DNA of 46,658 nt from Priapulus caudatus (GCF_000485595.1 NW_014577624.1:110836-157493), one strand, 5' to 3'. Counted from the stretch's first letter, positions 34,695 to 45,696 are shown. Program-made: numbers and translations. Notes: generated from the sequence alone by a model not told the origin.

Positions 34695-36064
34695 GATGAC
34701 TCCTCCCACACCAAAAACAATTGGCGTCTTTGCTTTACCATAACGCACCTTCATGCCAAATTTGAAGATGATCCGAGATCAAGATGCCTAAGATGCCGAG
34801 AAGAAGATGCCTAAGGTCAAAGGTCGGAAGCAGTTTCCGTCCCAGAAAGCGCGAGTAAGTCCCAGAAGCGACCTGCGTATGCAAGGCAGATAACGCATCG
34901 AGATAAACAATATTGCGGAGTTTACTCGCACATCCGGGCTCTTGCGGAGATGCGTAACTAATGGCGCAGAACATAGGCGCTGAACTGTCAATGGGTGTAT
35001 GGAGGCATATATTTGTATATATATATATATATACCATATTACCCATCGGCCAGATGGGTTTGACCTCTGCCGCGCCGTGCGCGAACACTGTAAACCCCAG
35101 ACGGAAAGGGATTGGTCATGTACGCATGATCCAGACGTTACTACAAGTTGTGTAATTATTCATTATTATCATTGATTATTATATACTTATAATTATTAAG
35201 GTCTTTACGATTAAAAGGTCTGTCATTATGAACCCCTAATCCTATCAACGCAGATGTTCAAATCACGATAGTTACAAAACGCACTCCCTCATTTTGCTGC
35301 GTACTCTTATTTGTATCCCTCGTATAGTCTACAGTATTTAGTAGTATTTTATGACATGGAAACTGTGTGTGTGTTTATTGAGAAATGCTGGATAAGTCAA
35401 GCGAAACACGAGAAATGATTATGGCATTACTGTTAATCGGCAGGCGCCGCGCGTAAATTCACGTATCTCCTCGAAAACCGCCATAAGAGGATTTACCCAT
35501 TTACCTCTTAACCGGGAGGTTTCGAACGTGGCGAAGACGATAAGCCTATGTCACTAGCGCTATATTTCCGTCACACCACCGTTAATAAAACAACATTTCA
35601 ACGACAACAACATTTTTCACACCCTTTGCCTTCGCCAGGTCGCCATTCGCGGAATTTGCGATCGGTACCTGCTGCCATCTCTAGAGGTCCTTACGGACAA
35701 TTATTAACGACAAAAACTCATCGGTAACGAAGAGGGGGGTAGGGGGGGGGGGTACTGTTCACAGTGAAAAATATCTCTCTAGGGTAACAGATTCCATATA
35801 CTTGCACATCTTGAGGCAGACCAGTTGTCTAACAAACTTTGTCTTTGTGACTTATTTACTTTACCTGCCGTCTACGTCCTTACAGAGATATTCCATTCAT
35901 ACTAGATCACGGGGGATACATGTAGTTGGCGACAACTGCCCGTTTCTAGTTTATGTATGATACATAAGATAAATATTTTAAGCTATTCTATTTGTATTTG
36001 TTTGCTTGCATTAGTTGAATAAAATTACCCCAGGTCTCGTGAAACAAAAACAAAGTCCAAGATT

Positions 36065-36918
36065 ACACATGTGCACGCACACACACACACACACGCACAC
36101 ACAGTGACACACTCACACGCACACGCACACGACGTGCCACACACAGTGACACACTCACACGCACATGCACACGCACACGCACACGCACTCGCACACACAG
36201 TGACACACTCACACGCACATGCACATGCACTCGCACATACACAATGACACACAAACACGCACGCCGCGCGCACACGCACGCACGCGCGCAGCACGCACGC
36301 AGGCACGCGACGCACGCACGCACGCACACGCACAGCACACGCACACCCGCACGCACGCACATGCACGCCGCACGCACATGCACGCACGCACGCACGCACG
36401 CAGCCACGCACACCATGCACACGCACACGCACTCGCACACACAGTGAAACACTCACACGCACACGCACACACACAAGGACACACACAACATGCACGCGCG
36501 CACACGCCACGGCACACTCACACCACCACACAGCTGACACACTCGATGCACCCGCACCACGCAACACACAAACACGCACGCACACGCACATGCACGCACA
36601 TGCACACGCACTCACATGCCACACACACGCACACGTACACACAGTGACACACTCACATGCACAGGCACACCCACACACAGTGACACACAAACACGCACAC
36701 GCACTCGCACACACAGTGACTCACTCACACGCAACATGGCATACACACACGCACACGCACACACAAGGACACACAAACAACGCACGCGCGCACACGCCCG
36801 CACAGCGCCCCGCCACCAACACAGACGCAAACACACGCACTCGCACACACAGTGACACACTCCAACGCACGCACGGCACGCACGCACACCACACACACCA
36901 CACACACACACACGCAGT
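36065..36918. repeat. CA-rich minisatellite with ACAGTGACACACTC words
   Basis: An 850-bp block of CACACGCACACGCAC sequence in which ACACACAGTGACACACTCAC recurs, perfectly or with small changes, at least seven times (for example near 36092, 36143, 36195, 36639, 36679, 36846). Spacing is irregular. Cys-Val and Thr-His frames of up to 229 codons are artefacts. Confidence 0.92.
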
Positions 36919-37883
36919 ATAAAATAGTAGTTACCTGTCACGAAATGATCAGAACAAATAGTGGAGAATTTTGACGGGACTCCGTGCGTACCATTTACAT
37001 TTACTCATTTACATTTAAGTGGCAGTCAGCCACTTATGACTTATCACGCCTCTCTAGACTCTTATGTCATTTTGGCAGCACAAAAAAATATCTTTTCTTA
37101 TCTGTGCAATATATATGATTGTGACAACCTACTACTACACAAGTTTTCGGCATATATATGCAAGGAAATTAGTATGCTTTTGGTTTGGAAATGGGTATTG
37201 CTAGATACAATAATGTACCCAAACCCAAGAGGATAGGGTTACAAAGCCTCCCTATCCTTTTGTGCGGAGGAATGCCGCGAGTGAATCACTCGGCCGGTTT
37301 GCTGGTGCGTTTTCAGAGACTAGAACTTCCAAACTGGTTTATCACACGAACCTTTCTCCGCTATCGCCGGAATTACTATGTATTGCAATACTCTGTATTA
37401 AACTAATATAACCTGTTAAAAATTCGAAGTGACGAGGCGGCGAATATATGAGCGCCCCATTTCTGTGTGACCTGTTACGTACGCATTCCCTATGCGCATA
37501 GCGTTCGGCTAACTTCGACTCCAAGATCGAATGTATCATGGGATGCCTGCTGTCAGTCGTGACGTCATGACGAAGTTCGCCGAACGCTATGCCGCATAGG
37601 GAATGCGTACGTCACAGGTCAACAGAAATGGCGCTCAGTATATTCGCCGCTCGTCACTTCGAATTTTTGTAACAGGTTATATTAGTTTAATACAGAGTAT
37701 TGCGATACATAGTAAGTTCCGGTAGGCGAGAAAGGTTCGTGTTGAGAATAAACCCAGTTTGGAAGTTCTAGTCTCTGAAAACGCACCAGCAAACCGGCCC
37801 GAGTGATTCACTCGGCCATTCCTCCGCACAAAAGGATAGGGAGACTTTGTAACCCTATCCTCTTGGGTTTGGTTACATTATTG

Positions 37884-38049
37884 GGCCCAAGATAGAGAAC
37901 ATGTATCCCAATAAACCAATGTGCCTAACCCTAACCCTAACGCCTAACCCTAATCCTAACCCTAACCTATTATATTGATATTATATTATATTTATATTGA
38001 TGTAAATGACATTGGTTTTATTGGGATACATGTTCTCTATCCTTGAACC
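37884..38049. mobile_element. Nested 166-bp hairpin element, 8-bp target duplication
   Basis: Arms of about 40 bp (37884-37922 and 38009-38049) share AGAGAACATGTATCCCAATA and its complement. CATTATTG flanks both sides (37876-37883 and 38050-38057), and removing the insert restores the outer element's end. The core carries telomere-like repeats and an AT-rich stretch. Confidence 0.88.
37924..37967. repeat. Telomere-like CCCTAA repeats inside nested hairpin
   Basis: Seven imperfect units of CCCTAA (variants CGCCTAA and CCCTAAT). The motif is the complement of TTAGGG, the common metazoan telomere unit. Confidence 0.9.
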
Positions 38050-38204
38050 CATTATTGTATCTAGGGTATTGCGTGTGTAAGCTCACGGAGACAGGCTGTT
38101 GTTTTCACCGGCACAGCTGGTTGCTAGGTTAAGAAATTCCCGGATGCGGCAAAGTTCCTGGCTGTCCGCCCGCACCTATACTATTATACTTTTAGTTTTA
38201 TAGT

Positions 38205-38308
38205 TAGTAGTACTACTACTAGTACTAGTACTACTACTTACTAGTAGTAGTACTAGTAGTAGTAGTACTAGTACTAGTAGTAGTAGTAGTACTAGTACTA
38301 GTAGTACT
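38205..38308. repeat. Self-complementary CTA/TAG trinucleotide array
   Basis: TACTACTAGTAGTAG-type triplets in both orientations with repeated ACTAGT centres; it can fold on itself. Confidence 0.9.
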
Positions 38309-38309
38309 G

Positions 38310-39530
38310 CACTGTCACTGTGTACATACCTTCGCCGTCTTTATGTGTTCCATTATGGATCGTTAGCCTGTCTGTGATATACGAGGATCCTAGGTTGTTC
38401 CCTTATAAACAAAATAATTACATGTACGGAGCTTTCTACATTGAAGAGCTTACAATATGTCAATAATAATGAATGGGATAAGTTTGATTACAATAAAATT
38501 GCACGACTATCCACACTCTATTTACCGATTGCAGTCCCATCTAGCGGAAGGCTTTATAACTACACACATGCGATGTTTTCTTTGTACAATGAATTACAAT
38601 TTACTCCAATTATGTGGGTTTTTTTATCATGCCTCTGCAGTACTGGTGCATGCAAGTATTCCGGATATTTTTATTTGGCTGTGATTAAAATATAGTGTCA
38701 AACTAGCGAAATATTGTTTTTTTGTTGGTCATAGTTTACTCGGTACGTAAAAACGCCGGAACGGAGACCAAATGACGTAAATATTATAAAATAATGCAAA
38801 TTATAATAAAAACTATATTTTAAGTAAAAATAACCAGAACGTACTGGATATATCATTACTCATGTGTATGTGAAAACACGCAGGCAAGCACGCACAGACG
38901 CGCGCACGCTCGCGCGGGTTCGCTCCCGTCCGTACGTGCACGTATGAATTCACGTACGGGCATGTACGACATAATGTACATATACGGGCAAGCATGCGCG
39001 TACACGCACGTGCGCACAGTCACGCACGTGTGCCTACATTTCTCCTTCGCTTATTACCGGCCAGTTACGGCCCTGAATTAGTGAAGGACTTCGGTTATAG
39101 GTGTACGTGCTTTGTCAAGCACAAATAATATTAATTTTATCTTCTTTATGCGATCTCAATCTCAACAGCCAGTAATGGAACTTTAATCAGGCTATTTGAC
39201 TTGGCTGGTGCAGCAGCTGGCTTCCTTATACCGCTGGTCACTAGGCGATCACATATAATCGTAATTATAAGGAACTTGGGTCTAAGATCATGAGATCCCT
39301 ACTACTACCCAAGACTTGCCGAGGAGAACTAACTAACGCCCGCACGCACGCACTCGCAGGCGCGCGCGAATTAGGGGGCGGCGCATACACACTAATAGTC
39401 TGCGTTACGACAACCCGGGTTGCGTAAACTTACATATACGTACATTGTATATTATGACCACATTATTCGGGATACATTAAAAAAATTCTAGAAATGAGTG
39501 GGGGTTAAATAATTAAATTAAATAATTAAT
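38310..39530. other. Unique sequence, nothing recognised
   Basis: Two overlapping + frames at 38441-38695 and a minus frame at 38813-38995 show no recognisable domain. Around 38935-38980 there are short inverted CACGTA/TACGTG words only. Confidence 0.4.
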
Positions 39531-39535
39531 AATTT

Positions 39536-39561
39536 GCCTAGGAGAGCCCGAAACGGGCATT
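39536..39561 (-). repeat. Second copy of Helitron-like hairpin end
   Basis: On the minus strand, GCCCG-TTT-CGGGC is followed by TCTC and CTAG. It shares the hairpin and CTAGGC word with 29064-29090. Confidence 0.4.
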
Positions 39562-39682
39562 TTACACATATATATATTAAACTGCGAGGCTACGCCTACG
39601 ATGACGACGCTGTGTACATGGCGCAGGATAGCGTCCCTTGGCAAGTAGTCGTGTTGATCGGCCGCACAGCTTTAGCTGAAAC

Positions 39683-39830
39683 CAGTGGCGTACGCAGGAT
39701 TTTCGAAAGGGGGGTGTTAGGAGCACGCGAAGGGGAGGTCTGGGGGGCTCTCCCCCATAATTTTTTTTAAATTAGCACCCCTCAGATGGTGTTTTGGGGT
39801 GTTAAACCCCCCCTGCCTTTGTCCCAAACA
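39683..39830. mobile_element. Possible hAT-like terminal fragment (CAGTGGCGTACG)
   Basis: CAGTGGCGTACGCAGGATTT followed by G-rich and C-rich runs resembles the termini of non-autonomous hAT elements in invertebrates (general knowledge). The inverted partner and an 8-bp duplication were not found, so ends are approximate. Confidence 0.35.
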
Positions 39831-39857
39831 AACATTAAAAAAAAAAGAAGAGATTGA

Positions 39858-39900
39858 GAAAGGGGAGAGAGAGAGAGAGAGAAAGAGAAAAGAGAAGAGA

Positions 39901-39960
<60 letters not shown>

Positions 39961-39972
39961 AGAGAAAGAGAA

Positions 39973-40017
<45 letters not shown>

Positions 40018-40030
40018 TGTGTGTGTGTGT
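39858..40030. repeat. GA tract ending in GT
   Basis: (GA)n with AAAGAGAA variants followed by a short (GT)n. The 191-codon minus frame across it is Ser-Leu artefact. Confidence 0.92.
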
Positions 40031-40949
40031 GTTAGAAAGGAGGGAGAGAAAGAGGGAAAAGGAGAGGGAGAGAGAACAGAAGGACCCTATTATCCTGTTT
40101 ATTAAGTTTAGTATTTGTAAACACCCCCTCTCTGAGCTGAAGCCTGAAGGTCGTATGGCGCGGCGGCCGGCTTTGATGTACGCGATCGATCGAATCGAGT
40201 ACACTTCGGTTACTCGCTCGTTCAAAGGACGATAAAGTGAGCTCCAGCCAATCGCGTAGCTCAAAAGATATCCTCTACTTCTACATCCTAGACGGTATTC
40301 TAAACATGCATGAAACTGCGTTTTACGATTCACGTTTTCTTGCATCTTTTTCATCATAAAAAATATTTGGAACTCTCTTTAGGTAAGTAAAATGACAAGA
40401 GTCGGATATTTGATATGTATGATCGCCAGCGGTATCTTTGAATTTTTTTTTTTAAACCCTCTAAAAGTGACCGCAGTCGCACATTTTTCACTCCGAAATG
40501 TGAAGAGGCGGGCGGTGACCCGAACCAAAGGTAATTTTTTGGTCGGCCTTATTAGCCAATAAATGATGTGAGTACCCAAGGAATGTGTGACGGTGCTTAC
40601 CTTTAATAATTTTAAACACATTGAATAATGAAGACGTGTGTACTCGTGAAACAGTCTGATATATATATTATTCAATCGTGGAAGATTCACATTGCCACGA
40701 ACACGCCGCCATTTGCACTGTTTACCCAAACATAAGCGCCCCTAGCGGGCGATACCGAAAATAAAATGCGTACACCCGTGAAATGCCGCAACATCCCGGG
40801 GGACATCATTCGACAGGGATGTCGAAAGCGCAGACTATAGTATCTCAATCCACGTGACAACTTAGTAACTTTTACAAAACGCGATAACATTCTCACAGCT
40901 TAGATTAGAACGCGAGTAACGAGTATGCGCGATTGTCGAACAATGAGTG

Positions 40950-41275
40950 AGCGCGATTGTCCTGATTGTCCAAAGACAAAGTTCAAACAGTCCTCTGAGC
41001 CAAATTACTCGAGCTAAAATGATAATCTTTTACGAATAATGAATCACCGGTAGTCCTTTCCGAACAACGAATGTTTAGTCCTTATGTACGCGATGATCAC
41101 AAGTCCCTGGTGCAAGCGCAAACGAAACAACAGTCCTTAACACAAGTAAGTGTCCTTGTTTCAAAACGTAAATGAACAACAGTCCATAAGAAACACTAAA
41201 AGTCCATAACATGAACCAACACAACATACACAGTCCTGAGGTGAATGATACTCAATACACACACAAAACAGTCCA
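40950..41275. repeat. Array of AGTCC words beside the BEL/Pao 3' end
   Basis: GTCC preceded by A or T occurs about a dozen times in 325 bp (for example 40989, 41052, 41078, 41102, 41132, 41181, 41201, 41232, 41270), where about one is expected by chance. Several read ACAGTCC, and spacing is 20-40 bp. On the element's strand the word is GGACTGTT. The array lies just past the pol stop and may be part of the 3' untranslated region or LTR. Confidence 0.6.
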
Positions 41276-41306
41276 ATAGTCTATTGGCACTCTTGCCATT
41301 CAAATC

Positions 41307-41562
41307 CTAAACGTCGAGTCTCTCGGACTTCTTCATCAAGAGGATAAGTTTCGTTATCGGTCGTTTGAAGACGGTTCCATCCGCGTATTTCACGTCAACA
41401 ACTCGGACAAAATCGTTGTCACCGACGTAGACTTGGACGATCTCAGCCATATTTCCATGTCCACGTTTTACTTTGTCATCGACGACTAGAACGATGTCTC
41501 CTTCGGTCAGGTTGTCTTCAGCTTTACTCCATTTTGGCGTGGAGATAGCTTATGGATGCTCG
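41307..41562 (-). pseudogene. pol: pol C-terminal DUF5641-like domain
   Basis: An uninterrupted frame of about 75 codons reads from the KWSKAEDNL region through GDIVLVVDD to RPITKL and the stop at 41307. The pattern (W, GD-hydrophobic run, VR, RPxxKL) is that of the DUF5641 domain after the integrase in BEL/Pao and related elements. It is out of frame by one base with the preceding integrase block. Confidence 0.8.
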
Positions 41563-42235
41563 TCATCCACGTCGCCGAAGAAACCATCGACATCGTATTG
41601 CATAGTTCACGACGTTTCTGGGTGTTTCCCACATACTCCTCCGCAAGGTACTTGTGGCTCGGAGACTACCCCTCCCAATCAGGAAGTGATTGGGGGTGAT
41701 AGGCGGCTCGTCTAACGGTGATGAAGACACTGCGGAGATAGGTCGGCTGTTCAGGAGTCCGGAGATCTGGGAGAAGACAGTCTCCCATCTACAAACGTCA
41801 GCTTCTCTGCGCTTAACCATGTGTCCCATCGACTTCTTCACTTCCTGCACACTTCTTTCCACCAAGCCTTGGTGATGGGTCCACCCGGCGGTCCAAACTT
41901 CCACTCAAACCTTCATCTCACGGTCTCGATTGGAGTTGTGCTCGATCTAGGCGTAAATGCAGTTCACGAATCTCATTATCAGCTCCACGGAAAACAAGTT
42001 GCGTTGTCGCTGATGACAGCGCAGGTGCTCCACGGATGCTAACGAAACGTTCAAAGGCTTGAAGAAACGCTGATGTGGACAAATCTTGACGCAGGTCAGG
42101 TGAACAGCCACGAAGGACAGCACAAACGAAGACGGCACAGTATCCCTTTGTAACTGTATTGCGATTCAACTTGACGAGGACTGGGCCCAGGTAATCTACT
42201 ACCGTTGTACTGAATGCAGGCGTGAAGGGCATCAC
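41563..42235 (-). pseudogene. pol: pol integrase catalytic core (DDE)
   Basis: The integrase would insert element cDNA into the genome. The three acidic residues are recognisable: D in TTVVDYLGP (codon 42194-42196), D in ISDNAT (codon 42006-42008), and E in GLVERSVQEVKKSM (codon 41857-41859), about 62 and 49 codons apart. The first and second D lie in different frames, so at least one single-base break lies in the core, and another occurs between the second D and E. NSRPI and ITPNHFLIG further on are typical of this family. Confidence 0.85.
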
Positions 42236-42320
42236 TCGAAGTCTGGTAGGTCAGGCCATTCGTTGTTTTAGCGGCTTCCCACGGTAATCGTCTGCAGATC
42301 GTACATTCGTGAAAACTCGT

Positions 42321-42545
42321 CTACACAGGTAAATTGTCACCAACTATCCAGTAGGACTTTCTAACTTCCACGGCCGTTCTAAGATGCCCTCCTGTAGTGC
42401 GTGTCTGTGTCTCTCCTGTACTATGAGTAGACAATACGGCTCTTCTTTGAAGAAGGTACGGGTGTCGTATGAAACGGTGGCGTTGTGGAGGCGACCTCCG
42501 ACTCTGTAGACCCCTTGCTCGTCTAGAAACGGTTTGTAGTTTCAT
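42321..42545 (-). pseudogene. pol: pol integrase zinc-binding (H2C2) region
   Basis: In one frame the words FLDEQGVYRVGGRLHNAT mark the start of the integrase N-terminal region, with GRL a family hallmark. The His-His-Cys-Cys residues cannot be followed cleanly because the frame breaks repeatedly up to the catalytic core. Confidence 0.65.
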
Positions 42546-43178
42546 GATGCTGTTTATCGCTAAAATCTATCTCCTTTTGGGCGTGGCGAATCCAGTAGAT
42601 TCTGCTTCTTGATCCTCTTACATGACGCCATTGAGAAATCTTGGTGGTAAGTCCTTCATCCACTGGCTCTTGGGCAGATCTTTCAGCGACAAAATACGTG
42701 CGGTCACCCTAACTAGACGAGACCAGCTGGAGAACTTCTTTGTGTCACACAACGGGTCAGCCTTGGACAGCTGTAGCGTAAGAACCTTGGCGTTCCGGAC
42801 GTGAAACTTTTTCAGGCTCGGTATCTTCCCTGTCTACTGGAACATTCTTGGGAGTCTCGGCCAATAAGCTGTGGTTTTTTCAGGAATGTCGTCCATCAAT
42901 AACTTTCTGCTTTCAGTGGCGTTAACTCCGCGTGAGACGAGATCTATGGTATTCTGGTCAGTGGCACGTATGAGATATCATCGTTGGGTCGAAGTCCTGC
43001 AGTTATCTCACCAACAGCGGCAGGGCAACGTATGAGCGAAAGGATTCGATTGAACCGCCTTAGCCAGCTGATAGCAGTCATGCTGTCTGTCCATATTCCT
43101 CCTATAGGCTATCTCCAGTCGTAGTGCATTCTCCACTGTGGTCATCAATTCGAGATAAGAGTAGAAATGGCTTGAGCT
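42546..43178 (-). pseudogene. pol: pol connection between RNase H and integrase, heavily broken
   Basis: Position dictates that this is the link between RNase H and integrase. No frame stays open for more than about 60 codons and I could not follow individual motifs. Confidence 0.45.
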
Positions 43179-43655
43179 CTATAGAGGTATGCTTAGCTGT
43201 TTCAACGGAGTTAGTACGTGCTCGAGCGGCAGAGAAACGTCAGTTCTGGCATCGTTCGTCTTCTGCTTCGCGACGCATCTCAGCCATATTCCCATTCCCA
43301 TGGCGTCATCAGAGGCGTCACTGGCTCCATGGAGTGAAACATTAGGCAATGGTGATTTACCGCGAAACTTCTCTGGGATAAGGCAACGTTCTATCTTGAT
43401 AGTGTTAACGTCCTTTAGGTCTTCCTTCACAGCTTCCAACATAATGTGGATATCACTGTCTGAGTGAATAGGAGTGTCCCAATCGATGTTATCAAATGTC
43501 CAAAGTTTCTGAAGCAGTATCTTTGGTCTCACGAGAATCCCGGATAACATTCCAAAGATGTCGTAGTACGAAGCAGTTTTCTTCAGAATATTCCGTTTTG
43601 TTGGCGTAAAGTCATCGAACGTGACTTCTTTGACTTGCAACGTGTCGTCCGTCAA
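43179..43655 (-). pseudogene. pol: pol RNase H-like (Pao A17-type) region
   Basis: The longest clean pol frame (158 codons). It contains TKRNILKKTASYYDIFGMLS and RPKILLQKLW, which are typical of the Pao region after reverse transcriptase, and HGASDASDDAMGMGIWLRC, the start of the RNase H-like fold with its DAS motif. RNase H removes RNA from the RNA:DNA hybrid during reverse transcription. Its end is truncated by a frame break. Confidence 0.85.
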
Positions 43656-44440
43656 ATTCCACTTCGTTCCCAGTACTGTCGTGTTACCATCTGCAGGGTA
43701 GTACTCTTTGTCACAGATTTCTCCCTTGTTCGAAAGCCACTTTCGGATTCTGAACCTCCACCCCTAGAGTAGCGTAAGATTCTCCCTTCAGTCGACTTGT
43801 CTTCTCCACGGTCCGCTCAGAGTCAGTCAAATCGTCAACGTAGAACTGGTCCGCAATGACACGTTGGACATCAGGAATCACTTGGTGAGTTTTTCCTTAG
43901 CGACGTGGCGAAGAGCAATGATAGCTGCAGACTGGAGAGGCTTATCCCGAAGGTAACTGTCTTATGTGGTTAACTCGTAAACCCGGATCGGGATCTGCTG
44001 GTCGTGTCCACGGAATACGTACTCGCGTGAAACCTAGCGTCACTTGGGGTGGACTTTTCACGGCCTTTGCGAACATCTTGCCTAATGTCGGGCGATCACC
44101 CCAACTTTCATATTCTCTAAAACGTTTAGTGCCAACCTCGAAAGATTTTGAGTTCATGTTGTTTCTCTTAGCGAGGTAGTCGTGAGTGAGTCGTCCTTGT
44201 AAGGTTGCCCGTTTCCATCATTACACAACACGAACTGGTGTAGTTCTTGTGGAGCTCTTTAAAGTACTCCGAAGTGTGGAAGAAACCACATTTTGCCGAC
44301 TAAGCTCGCGTCGTCGTTGGCCATGTTTCATCTGCCGATAAACCGTGCTTGTACGCCCGCGCAGTTTTGACTTGGTCCTCCATCTGCTTGCATTAGACTT
44401 CCCATTGACGTGGCTTATGTTCTTGAACTTTTTCTCCAAG
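43656..44440 (-). pseudogene. pol: pol reverse transcriptase, frame-broken
   Basis: The catalytic motif FYVDDL is intact at 43828-43845, preceded by VIPDVQRVIADQ and followed by TDSERTVEK. Upstream, fragments in different frames match reverse-transcriptase landmarks: a WRTKSKLRGR block and a PHFGVL block near 44270-44400, DIRQ near 44090, and RVYELTT with TFG around 43960. The enzyme would copy element RNA into DNA. At least four frame changes interrupt it. Confidence 0.8.
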
Positions 44441-44890
44441 TTTAAGAAACGTTTTCAGAGGCATAATCCGTGAATTGTTCGGTAAACCCGAGGTGCATTT
44501 CCTCCACGGTAGACTGATCTGTGTAGTTCCATCCTCTAGCTGGTTACGCTTTGCCTTGCAATTGAGTCGATTGCTATCTTGATCTTGGTTCTTCCATGGT
44601 ACACTTACAACGTCTCGGCTCGATACCTACTACGCGTCGATTCCCAGGAAATCTTCTATCTAGCTGATGGCTGTCACCTGAGTGAAGTGTACCGGTAGCG
44701 TTCAAAGAACTTCACTCCGACTATGACCACCTTGGACATACCATCCCAATGGACATCTGACAGCAAGCAGGATCGTTGGCTGTGGGACCCAGGAACTCGC
44801 TGCATCATGCTGTTATGTACATCTCCGTTCTCGACCGCCTAGGCAGAATGTCGATCGTCTTGTGCTGAGCCTTCAACGATACTGATATCA
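44441..44890 (-). pseudogene. pol: pol protease-reverse transcriptase spacer
   Basis: No frame is open for more than about 50 codons and no motif could be followed. The position fits the linker between protease and reverse transcriptase. Confidence 0.4.
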
Positions 44891-45229
44891 TCAAAGGTGA
44901 GGTAACTGTTCGGATTTGAGCGTTACCGATGATCGGGCGCATCGCCGGCATGGTTCTTCAGTGCTCAGTAAGACGAACATCAACGCTGGAACGCACCATC
45001 TAGACTCTCTAGTGTACAATCGTACCACACGAAGCTGCCAGGGCGAGGGTGTCACCTCCAACTGATGGTGCAGACTGAAAGTCGTTGCGCATCTGACGCG
45101 AACTGTGAGACTTTGAAACGATTCCTTCACGTAAAGCGATATCTGGCTGCCTGTGTCGAGTAGAAATTCGTACCATCGTCTTCTTCGTACCATAACGGTA
45201 TGTGGCCATGACGGTCCGGCAGTGCACAT
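44891..45229 (-). pseudogene. pol: pol aspartic protease
   Basis: A 112-codon frame contains YEFLLDTGSQISLYVKE; the active-site DTGSQ is at 45143-45157. The protease would cut the gag-pol polyprotein. It belongs to the DUF1758/retropepsin type used by BEL/Pao. Flanking frames overlap it, so it is not joined to gag without a shift. Confidence 0.8.
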
Positions 45230-45696
45230 GTGATCGTCGTTTACCGCCTCGGGTCATGTTGCCTTCGCTACTGCAAGCGTGGTGTTAGAGCGCTTTGTAC
45301 TGGTGATTGAGAATTCCGCTATTGAAGTTCAGACCGTGCTATTCGCTGCAACCAAGAGATGAGGCAGCTTCTTATCGACAGTGACGATACCCATCTCGTC
45401 CGTAAACATTCCGGGGCAGACTGAGGAAAATGTCAGTGTTCATACCGCACGTGGCGTATTTGACAGTTTGCTGGCAATTGACAGTCAGTCGTGTTGACAA
45501 CGGGCGTTTTCCTGAGAATGCAATTATTAAGACCACAGCGATGGCATATATTATTAGCGTTCATGCGATGTCGAATTTCTCAACTTTGCGGCGAGCGTAC
45601 GGAACTTATGACAGCCTTTCAAGAGGTGATTCGACGTCTGAGGATGCAGTGGATTTCGGCGGTAGGTGATCGGTGCCTTGTCTTCTGCCGTACAAA
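45230..45696 (-). pseudogene. gag: gag C-terminal zinc-knuckle region, broken
   Basis: Just past the stop of the gag frame, other frames show LLKGCHKF (near 45600), CHRC (45535-45546) and CQLPANCQIRH (near 45470), a layout typical of the Cys/His knuckles of BEL/Pao gag. At least two frame changes interrupt them. Confidence 0.6.

Larger units (their letters stand above)
34145..35919. mobile_element. Tandem element copy B (GTATCCCCCG ends), empty site
   Basis: Colinear with copy A from the GTATCCCCCG end to CGGGGGATAC and about 40 bp beyond. The inverted-repeat arms are longer here (about 34255-34425 and 34600-34785). Many single-base indels separate the copies outside the MITE. Frames such as 34410-34754 (minus) owe their length to the inverted repeat and show no domain. 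Confidence 0.8.
37202..38063. mobile_element. 862-bp foldback element with 9-bp target duplication
   Basis: Left arm 37202-37517 and right arm 37571-37883, plus its end at 38050-38063, are inverted copies with roughly 90% or more identity. The ends are TAGATACAATAATG and CATTATTGTATCTA. GGGTATTGC flanks both sides (37193-37201 and 38064-38072), a 9-bp target duplication. A 53-bp loop separates the arms. The right arm is interrupted by a second, 166-bp hairpin element. No coding domain is seen. Its long arms and 9-bp duplication suggest a Mutator-like foldback (inference). Confidence 0.92.

Noticed and set aside
34410-34754. 114-codon minus frame reading VFGVGGVIVAMV
   Set aside because: It arises from the long inverted repeat; both arms give mirrored frames, and nothing resembles a known protein.
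36025-36714. 229-codon Cys/Val/Ala frame
   Set aside because: It is the minus-strand reading of the CA-rich minisatellite.
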